DNA from: Allodiplogaster sudhausi
Lineage: Eukaryota; Nematoda; Chromadorea; Rhabditida; Diplogasteridae
Length of the DNA: 64,000 nt
Assembly (NCBI GenBank): GCA_945643635.1
Contig: CALZFC010000042.1
Coordinates: 315,501-379,500 of the forward strand
Direction: 5' to 3'
Positions 49,073 to 59,993 of this stretch are shown one piece after another. The notes under the pieces were generated by a model. It was not told the origin of the DNA. It saw only the letters and a program-made list of their open reading frames with translations, and did no database searches. The position numbers and the translations under genes are program-made. How positions within the stretch are numbered: position 1 is the first letter of the stretch; the number at the start of each line of letters is the position of its first letter.

Positions 49073-49350
49073 CAGAGAAAGGAATGATAGGAGACAGAGA
49101 GAGAGAGAGAGAGAAAAGCAGAGAAAGGAATGATAGGAGACAGAGAGAGAGAGAGAGAAAAGCAGAGAAAGGAATGATAGGAGACAGAGAGAGAGAGAGA
49201 GAAAAGCAGAGAAAGGAATGATAGGAGACAGAGAGAGAGAGAGAAAAGCAGAGAAAGGAATGATAGGAGACAGAGAGAGAGAGAGAAAAGCAGAGAAAGG
49301 AATGATAGGAGACAGAGAGAGAGAGAGAAAAGCAGAGAAAGGAATGATAG

Positions 49351-49396
<46 letters not shown>

Positions 49397-49506
49397 CAGA
49401 GAAAGGAATGATAGGAGACAGAGAGAGAGAGAGAGAGAAAAGCAGAGAAAGGAATGATAGGAGACAGAGAGAGAGAGAGAGAGAAAAGCAGAGAAAGGAA
49501 TGATAG

Positions 49507-49542
<36 letters not shown>

Positions 49543-49908
49543 CAGAGAAAGGAATGATAGGAGACAGAGAGAGAGAGAGAGAAAAGCAGAGAAAGGAATG
49601 ATAGGAGACAGAGAGAGAGAGAGAGAAAAGCAGAGAAAGGAATGATAGGAGACAGAGAGAGAGAGAGAGAGAGAAAAGCAGAGAAAGGAATGATAGGAGA
49701 CAGAGAGAGAGAGAGAGAAAAGCAGAGAAAGGAATGATAGGAGACAGAGAGAGAGAGAGAAAAGCAGAGAAAGGAATGATAGGAGACAGAGAGAGAGAGA
49801 GAAAAGCAGAGAAAGGAATGATAGGAGACAGAGAGAGAGAGAGAAAAGCAGAGAAAGGAATGATAGGAGACAGAGAGAGAGAGAGAAAAGCAGAGAAAGG
49901 AATGATAG

Positions 49909-49954
<46 letters not shown>

Positions 49955-50418
49955 CAGAGAAAGGAATGATAGGAGACAGAGAGAGAGAGAGAGAGAAAAG
50001 CAGAGAAAGGAATGATAGGAGACAGAGAGAGAGAGAGAGAGAAAAGCAGAGAAAGGAATGATAGGAGACAGAGAGAGAGAGAGAGAGAAAAGCAGAGAAA
50101 GGAATGATAGGAGACAGAGAGAGAGAGAGAGAAAAGCAGAGAAAGGAATGATAGGAGACAGAGAGAGAGAGAGAAAAGCAGAGAAAGGAATGATAGGAGA
50201 CAGAGAGAGAGAAAGAGAAAAGCAGAGAAAGGAATGATAGGAGACAGAGAGAGCGAGAGAGAAAAGCAGAGAAAGGAATGATAGGAGACAGAGAGAGAGA
50301 GAGAGAAAAGCAGAGAAAGGAATGATAGGAGACAGAGAGAGAGAGAGAGAGAAAAGCAGAGAAAGGAATGATAGGAGACAGAGAGAGAGAGAGAGAAAAG
50401 CAGAGAAAGGAATGATAG

Positions 50419-50467
<49 letters not shown>

Positions 50468-50757
50468 CAGAGAAAGGAATGATAGGAGACAGAGAGAGAG
50501 AGAGAGAGAAAAGCAGAGAAAGGAATGATAGGAGACAGAGAGAGAGAGAGAGAAAAGCAGAGAAAGGAATGATAGGAGACAGAGAGAGAGAGAGAGAAAA
50601 GCAGAGAAAGGAATGATAGGAGACAGAGAGAGAGAGAGAGAGAAAAGCAGAGAAAGGAATGATAGGAGACAGAGAGAGAGAGAGAGAAAAGCAGAGAAAG
50701 GAATGATAGGAGACAGAGAGAGAGAGAGAGAGAGAAAAGCAGAGAAAGGAATGATAG

Positions 50758-50803
<46 letters not shown>

Positions 50804-51007
50804 CAGAGAAAGGAATGATAGGAGACAGAGAGAGAGAGAGAGAGAAAAGCAGAGAAAGGAATGATAGGAGACAGAGAGAGAGAGAGAAAAGCAGAGAAAG
50901 GAATGATAGGAGACAGAGAGAGAGAGAAAAGCAGAGAAAGGAATGATAGGAGACAGAGAGAGAGAGAGAGAGAAAAGCAGAGAAAGGAATGATAGGAGAC
51001 AGAGAGA

Positions 51008-51039
<32 letters not shown>

Positions 51040-51680
51040 AAAGCAGAGAAAGGAATGATAGGAGACAGAGAGAGAGAGAGAGAGAGAAAAGCAGAGAAAG
51101 GAATGATAGGAGACAGAGAGAGAGAGAGAGAAAAGCAGAGAAAGGAATGATAGGAGACAGAGAGAGAGAGAGAGAAAAGCAGAGAAAGGAATGATAGGAG
51201 ACAGAGAGAGAGAGAGAGAAAAGCAGAGAAAGGAATGATAGGAGACAGAGAGAGAGAGAAAAGCAGAGAAAGGAATGATAGGAGACAGAGAGAGAGAGAG
51301 AAAAGCAGAGAAAGGAATGATAGGAGATAGAGAGAGAGAGAGAGAAAAGCAGAGAAAGGAATGATAGGAGACAGAGAGAGAGAGAGAAAAGCAGAGAAAG
51401 GAATGATAGGAGACAGAGAGAGAGAGAGAGAGAAAAGCAGAGAAAGGAATGATAGGAGACAGAGAGAGAGAGAGAGAGAAAAGCAGAGAAAGGAATGATA
51501 GGAGACAGAGAGAGAGAGAGAAAAGCAGAGAAAGGAATGATAGGAGATAGAGAGAGAGAGAGAGAGAAAAGCAGAGAAAGGAATGATAGGAGACAGAGAG
51601 AGAGAGAGAAAAGCAGAGAAAGGAATGATAGGAGACAGAGAGAGAGAGAGAGAAAAGCAGAGAAAGGAATGATAGGAGAC

Positions 51681-51731
<51 letters not shown>

Positions 51732-54700
51732 CAGAGAAAGGAATGATAGGAGAAAGAGAGAGAGAGAGAAAAGCAGAGAAAGGAATGATAGGAGACAGAG
51801 AGAGAGAGAGAGAGAAAAGCAGAGAAAGGAATGATAGGAGACAGAGAGAGAGAGAGAGAAAAGCAGAGAAAGGAATGATAGGAGACAGAGAGAGAGAGAG
51901 AGAGAAAATCAGAGAAAGGAATGATAGGAGACAGAGAGAGAGAGAGAGAAAAGCAGAGAAAGGAATGATAGGAGACAGAGAGAGAGAGAGAGAAAAGCAG
52001 AGAAAGGAATGATAGGAGACAGAGAGAGAGAGAGAAAAGCAGAGAAAAAAGGAGACAGAGAGCGAGAGAGAAAAGCAGAGAAAAAAGGAGACAGAGAGCG
52101 AGAGAGAAAAGCAGAGAAAAAAGGAGACAGAGAGCGAGAGAGAAAAGCAGAGAAAAAAGGAGACAGAGAGCGAGAGAGAAAAGCAGAGAAAAAAGGAGAC
52201 AGAGAGCGAGAGAGAAAAGCAGAGAAAAAAAGGAGACAGAGAGCGAGAGAGAAAAGCAGAGAAAAAAGGAGACAGAGAGCGAGAGAGGAAAGCAGAGAAA
52301 AAAGGAGACAGAGAGCGAGAGAGAAAAGCAGAGAAAAAAGGAGACAGAGAGCGAGAGCGGAAAAGCAGAGAAAAAAGGAGACAGAGAGCGAGAGAGAAAA
52401 GCAGAGAAAAAAGGAGACAGAGAGCGAGAGAGAAAAGCAGAGAAAAAAGGAGACAGAGAGCGAGAGAGAAAAGCAGAGAAAAAAGGAGACAGAGAGCGAG
52501 AGAGAAAAGCAGAGAAAAAAGGAGACAGAGAGCGAGAGAGAAAAGCAGAGAAAAAAAGGAGACAGAGAGCGAGAGAGAAAAGCAGAGAAAAAAGGAGACA
52601 GAGAGCGAGAGAGAAAAAGAGAAAAGCAGAGAAAAAAGGAGACAGAGAGCGAGAGAGAAAAGCAGAGAAAAAAGGAGACAGAGAGCGAGAGAGAAAAGCA
52701 GAGAAAAAAGGAGACAGAGAGCGAGAGAGAAAATCAGAGAAAAAAGGAGACAGAGAGCGAGAGAGAAAAGCAGAGAAAAAAGGAGACAGAGAGCGAGAGA
52801 GAAAAGCAGAGAAAAAAGGAGACAGAGAGCGAGAGAGAAAAGCAGAGAAAAAAGGAGACAGAGAGCGAGAGAGAAAAGCAGAGAAAAAAGGAGACAGAGA
52901 GCGAGAGAGAAAAGCAGAGAAAAAAGGAGACAGAGAGCGAGAGAGAAAAGCAGAGAAAAAAGGAGACAGAGAGCGAGAGAGAAAAGCAGAGAAAAAAAGG
53001 AGACAGAGAGCGAGAGAGAAAAGCAGAGAAAAAAGGAGACAGAGAGCGAGAGAGGAAAGCAGAGAAAAAAGGAGACAGAGAGCGAGAGAGAAAAGCAGAG
53101 AAAAAAGGAGACAGAGAGCGAGAGCGGAAAAGCAGAGAAAAAAGGAGACAGAGAGCGAGAGAGAAAAGCAGAGAAAAAAGGAGACAGAGAGCGAGAGAGA
53201 AAAGCAGAGAAAAAAGGAGACAGAGAGCGAGAGAGAAAAGCAGAGAAAAAAGGAGACAGAGAGCGAGAGAGAAAAGCAGAGAAAAAAGGAGACAGAGAGC
53301 GAGAGAGAAAAGCAGAGAAAAAAAGGAGACAGAGAGCGAGAGAGAAAAGCAGAGAAAAAAGGAGACAGAGAGCGAGAGAGAAAAAGAGAAAAGCAGAGAA
53401 AAAAGGAGACAGAGAGCGAGAGAGAAAAGCAGAGAAAAAAGGAGACAGAGAGCGAGAGAGAAAAGCAGAGAAAAAAGGAGACAGAGAGCGAGAGAGAAAA
53501 TCAGAGAAAAAAGGAGACAGAGAGCGAGAGAGAAAAGCAGAGAAAAAAGGAGACAGAGAGCGAGAGAGAAAAGCAGAGAAAAAAGGAGACAGAGAGCGAG
53601 AGAGAAAAGCAGAGAAAAAAGGAGACAGAGAGCGAGAGAGAAAAGCAGAGAAAAAAGGAGACAGAGAGCGAGAGAGAAAAGCAGAGAAAAAAAGGAGACA
53701 GAGAGCGAGAGAGAAAAGCAGAGAAAAAAGGAGACAGAGAGCGAGAGAGAAAAGCAGAGAAAAAAGGAGACAGAGAGCGAGAGAGAAAAGCAGAGAAAAA
53801 AGGAGACAGAGAGCGAGAGAGAAAAGCAGAGAAAAAAAGGAGACAGAGAGCGAGAGAGAAAAGCAGAGAAAAAAAGGAGACAGAGAGCGAGAGAGAAAAG
53901 CAGAGAAAAAAAGGATCACAGTAAATGACAGAACTCAACAACTCACTGGCTGCTCCTCGATGCGGAAGCTCTCAAAGTGCTCGACGACATTGTTTTGGGC
54001 GTTGTCGAGAAGACGAATGATGGAAGGCCGCTCCGTGGGGCGGAGGCGGATCAAAGCTGGCCAGGTACGCGCAGTCACAGTCCACACCTGCAAATATTCT
54101 CTCTCTCTTCTCTCTCTCTCTGTCACTTGCCACTTTCACTGCTTCCTTCCCTACTCCCTACTACCACTTGTGCCCTTTCCCTTCCGCTGCCCTAAGCCTA
54201 TCCACTCACCTGTCGTAGTAGAATACTGGTGAGGCCACCCTCGCAAAGCATGTGCAGTGCACCCTGAAAATCAACAACTATAAGTATGAAGCGTCTCCAA
54301 AACCACATGATTCAACTAACCATAAAATATTTTACTAGGCTACGTTTTGAAACGGCAAATCATATGGCTCGACATTTTTTATAAAGACTTTCTCCGAGCA
54401 CAACTTTTCGATAAGCCCACGTGCCAAGTTGTCCAATTCTAGAGCTAGAATCGAAATAAAATTATAAATCTTGCAAATTCTTTAAAAATTAAGCCACAAC
54501 TACCCGCTTTAAAAAATAAAATAAACTAGCCTTGAGCGCCCCGTGTTGAGTGTCATTTGCAGGATCAAGGGCCTCGAGCAGAGGGTCAATGATCACTGTG
54601 AAGGAGTTGGGAAACTCGCGCAGCATACGATTCAACTCTGCTTGGGCTGTACGACGATTCTGAAAGGAGCGAGAGAGAGAACGATAGAGAGAAACAAAGA

Positions 54701-55576
54701 TAGATAGAAAGAAAGAGAGAGAGAGAGAGACAGAGAGAGAGAGAGAACGATAGAGAGAAACAAAGACAGATAGAAAGGGAGAGAGAACGATAGAGAGAAA
54801 AACCGATAGATAAAAAGAGGAAGAGCGAGAACGATAAGGAGCAACAAACACAGAAAGATTGTGAGAGAGAGAGCAGACGGAAAGTAAACGAGACCATTCA
54901 TATTGGCTGTTTATTATAAGTGAAAGGCCGTAAGCGAATAGATAAAATAAATATTCGATGTAAAGCAAATATAAAATGATAGGTTACAACCTCATCAGCC
55001 TCGGATAGATAATTTTATATCTGACTGTTTGCATTTTTGCACTATTCTTGCTAAACTCTCCTCACAATGAGGTATCACTTATGAGTAATTATAAAAGACT
55101 CACTGCCGCATAACTGCACATTCCGATACGGAAAAGCAGCTTAACAATACGTAGATACTCCTCGTTCAGGTGGTGAACACACTTCGCGACCACGCGGCTC
55201 TAAAAATTTTTTAAAGTGGTGATTTTGAAAATACTCTGAACACTAGCTCAAATTGAACATTCCTCGGTCAATCTTAAAGAATTCAATTGTTCAATGGCAC
55301 ATCAGTTCAGGAAATAAGTTTTCAATTATCCAGAGGGGGGCCAGGACGGGGCCGAGTTATTGGCTGCCCCCCCCCCTTTAGACCCGGTAGTGCCCCCCCC
55401 CCTAGAGAGCAGTCTCAGTATTCCAACCTGGTGAGCAATGCTGATCGCATCCTCCCCGAGTGGCTTGATGTACGACTGCGTGCCGTGGAGACGGTCGCCC
55501 ATGATCAGACGGCCCATTTGGTGCACGCGCACCGTCACTTGCTGCTTCTTCTGAACAGAGAAGGAGGGAGAGAGAA

Positions 55577-55627
<51 letters not shown>

Positions 55628-58600
55628 AAGAGAGAGCGAGAGAGAAAGAAATACGAGAGACATGAAGAGCGACACACCGAGTGCGAGAGAAATGAGTATT
55701 TTAATAATAATAATAATAATAAAGCATATAATAATATTAAACATACCGTAAGAGCCCCTACATATTTTTCTTCCTCAAAAATTGAAAGCTCAAACCCGGT
55801 CGAATCCGCGATTGAAGACGAGTGCGTTGAGTGTGTCGATGAGAGTGTTCATGGCACTGACTTCTGATTCTCGTGACGTCAGCAGACTCTCCACCACCGC
55901 TTCCAAGGTACGGAGCACGAGCCCGCGCAGGGTGCCAGAGCCGGCAGGCAGCGAGAGGTCTCAAATAGATTGTAGATTTATTTCCTCTCTTTTGTCACTT
56001 CCACACAATCATGTTGGCAAAATCATAAAGGAAGGATCAAATAAAGGTTAAAAGGAAATATTGAAAGGGAGAGGTACCCACCATTCGCGCGAGTTCTATG
56101 GGAAATATCAAATAGTAACTTGTACTAGTGTAACGACTAGAACGTATTCTTTCAATTACAGTGATAGAACGAGGATAATAGCCTTACCAGGCGTGCCCGC
56201 AGGCTTGACCGGGGGTGGCTTGGCCTCTATCGGTGTGGGAGTGACGTAGACAATGACATCGGGCGAGTCCAGGAGGGGCAGCGAGAAGGCGCTCCCCACT
56301 ACAGCCGCGTGGATCACGCGCAGCTGCCGCAGCAGTTCGGATCTAAGAGTGGCGGGAACTGCGAATTTGAATATCTATTTTATTATTATTTTAACCCGAA
56401 CCTCTTTTTTTATTTATATATATTTTTTAAGACCTCAAATTCAAATTCCTGCTCCGGTTTCTTCCATATGATCCTTCACAATTAACAAAATGTCATGTGA
56501 AGATTACACCATAAATGCCGCCGAATCACCTTGCCTGGTAATTGTACTCGTTGTCATGAAACAGACAGAAATTAAAATATAACATATTCTAAGACAATTG
56601 TCAAAAAGAAACATTATAAACAGAAAATGGGAAAACAGCATACTTCGGGATGTCTTTTGCTGATGCCTGCAGAGAGTGGAGCAGAGGGACGGCAAATTCA
56701 TCGAGAATCTCTTTGGCCATTGCGATTGAGGCCTCCGTTGGAATGAACCATCGTCCTGCGATGTCAAAGGCCTTGCGATCCAGGGGTGCTGCCCACTCCT
56801 AAAAGGAAGCAAAAAAAATCAACACTTGAATTCACACCTTTTTGTCTGACACGAGCGCCAGAGAAAATTTGATTTAGATAGACTACATTTTTCATGGTCA
56901 GGAAAATACTAATAGATCACGCTTGAGCTTCGTGTTCTTTAGGATCACTTGCGATATGTTTTATTGAAGTATTTTAAAATTAATATAAACATTTAAAAAT
57001 AATCCTCAATAAATAATCAAGATATCAATTTTCGTTTTATTAAAAGACAAGACGCACACGAATTGGCAGATATTCATCAAGCGGAGAATCGATGAGTGCA
57101 AGCGCACGGCGATCTTGTTGTAGATACGACAGGGTGAGACACTTTAGAATTCGCTTCAGGAGGTGGCACGACAACTGAAAGCCAGTCAGATCAGCTTAGG
57201 GTATTGTATTTTGGGACACCCCAAAGGCACCATTTTCATGAACATTTTGATAGAAAATCCGTTTTCTGCATACCCTACCCTTGCTTCCGGGCCCAGTACA
57301 TCATTCGCAACGCTATTTTGCAAGGTACTCGAAAATGGCTTTTACTCCGTCTTCCTGACCACAGATGCGTGCTTGCACTGAATGGGAAGCACGAGTCGCA
57401 GAAGCTGGAGAGCTTCAGCCTTGTGCTGCAACACGACATCGGCATCCGAGCGGAAGAGGCCAGAAGCCAGCAGAAGCCACCACGACACAGCAAAGTTCGT
57501 CTTCTCCTCCTTATATGTCTCCTCTGCAACATTATCCGTAATTTTTAAGCTTTATTGTGAACAGAAAAAAACTACAAATTTGCATTGTAGCATCATATAA
57601 AGTTTTATTTTTATATTCAAACTGGAATTTTGACTAATTGTAAAAGCTGACTTTACATATTCGCTTATGAAACTTAATTATTAGCAGCGAAAAATAGGCA
57701 CCTGAAACAACTTCGGAGAGCTTGCGGAAAATCAACGTGAAGAAGCGATTAAATGAGACTTCTGGGCGTGCCTGGAACGACAAGGAATATGAGATACAGT
57801 ATTCACACATTCTACCGTAAACCATAGCGGAAGAATACCGTACCCTGACAGCAAGAGAGATCATCTCCGAGAGAGTCGATGCCACAACGTGGCTGTCGTG
57901 GAGAGTCTCCACTGCGTAGTTGTACAGGCGATCAACCACGAGCTGCAAAAGAGTAAATATCAATTTTTCGATATTTTTCTCACTTCTACAAGAACACATC
58001 TAATGCATTAAATTCGGAATGAAATTTCTTAAACTATTTTGATTAATCATATGATTTGTGCATGTTTTTTTTTCATGAAAATAAATAACAAAGACAAACA
58101 CAGATAATAGTTCCGTGGTGAGAGACCATGCTAAAAAAAAGAGCGACAGTGAGTGAGTGAGAGAGAGAGAGAGAGAAAGAGATATAGAGAGAGGGAGAAG
58201 CGATACAAACCTGATAGATCTGACTCGAGCTGTTGACAACAAGTCCCTTGAAGACGGAGCGCACTCCGTCATGCACAATGGTCTCTTCCGTGTTGTATCT
58301 GGCGTCCACTTTGAGTAGTGATCCGTGTCCTGCTGAGCCGGCGCCCGCTCCCGAGCCAACTACTCCGGCGCCCCACTCCAGGAATGACATCATCCTCAAT
58401 GTGATCACTGTTATTATTATTTATTATTATCATTATTATTAGTTGTTTTATCATAAGACAAACTCCAAAAGCTGTACTCAATAATAAGCTATTTTTTAAC
58501 GCAGTCACAGCGCATTTAAATCACCTTCTCCTTAACTTTTTTAAATCTTCCCGGTGACTATTCATTTGTTAAATCTCTTTGACACATTCCATTAACAGTA

Positions 58601-59949
58601 ATCTCTTATCAAATCACAGAATTGAAATGAGAATACGAACTTATCCATGAGAGCCGCAACGATGCCCTCAAAGTTGGCGGTGGCCGAGCAGATCTCCTTC
58701 TCATCCTCGCTCAGATCGGAGCGGATGTGAACTGCGTCCGAACAGTCCACGATCGGCACCGTGTTCACAAGGATACCGAAGGTCTTAAAGGAAAGAAATT
58801 ATTTATGCATCTGCTTTATTTTATTATAAACATTTGTATTCTAAATTTTTTAAAACAATATGTTCATATAAAACAAAGACGTATAAAGTACCTGGAAGCA
58901 AAGCAGAGCTTTGTTGATGTCGTTTGGATCGATAGCAGGAATCAGTGCTTCGAGCAGATAAACGACTTCTGCACGGCGGCTTCGCTCACCTGGAATTTTT
59001 TTATATGAAATCTACTTAACCTTAAAAAAAAGCCTTGTATAAGTTGAGTAGAAACTTGAAAATATTTGCAATAATGTATCAGAAGTTCACATTTATTTAT
59101 AAATGTTTTTAGTGCACCTATGCACTAACCGGGTGGCGGCCTATCACGGAGCATTGGAATGAGAGCGACAAAGAGACATCGAAGAGTCTGCGTCAGACGG
59201 TGTGGTTCAGTCACGGTGTCCAGTGCAGGGTAGACTCTGAATTCATTATCTACACCATTACATCAAGCTGGTAGCCTTTAAGAATTCTGTAGTGTAAGAA
59301 GTTGCTACTACGCAACTTCTCACCGTCTTCCTATTCCTATTTAATTCATGGAACTTTTACTTTTTAATGTGATCTAAACCTGAAAATTACAACAACAAAA
59401 GATAAGTAACATGTCGAGAATAGCCGGGATGAGAATGCGGGGAGCGAGAAGTGCGATGTTCTTGACAATGTAGGAGATCAGCTCTTGCTTTACTTTCGTA
59501 AAGATGGCCAGTCTAAAAAGGCAGGCTTACATAGTGAAAACTCGAGATTAAACTGTTCTCCTTTTCCATAACGCAAATTCCGATCCAAAGTAACATTATC
59601 TTAAATAATGAGCTTGCCTTTACATTTGTGGTCTTACGCATTAAAAATTTTCAGAATTCTGAGAAATTTATATTTATTTTCTGTATATCCACGAATTACG
59701 GCTACAATAAGTGTATTTTAGAAAACTAGAAAACAATTTTAAAATAAATAAAATTAAGATGAAAACCCACTTAAAGCATGGGAGGAGAGAAAGCACAAAG
59801 GTGTCGATGGCTTCTTGAGTCAATTTCAGCGCGTCCGGAATGATCTGAATGGAGAATTTAAAAGAAAGGATCAAGAAATAAAAAGATGTTCAACATTTTA
59901 GACGAGAGAGGAAGGATAAGAGAGGGCTAGAGAGAAGAGAGAGAAAAAC

Positions 59950-59993
<44 letters not shown>

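Noticed and set aside
48610..53919. A 1769-codon open frame on the minus strand and a 639-codon frame on the plus strand
   Set aside because: Both are translations of the satellite. Monomer lengths are often multiples of three and the sequence lacks stop-forming combinations, so long frames on both strands are expected. The PSME4 exons on either side show that this is an intron.
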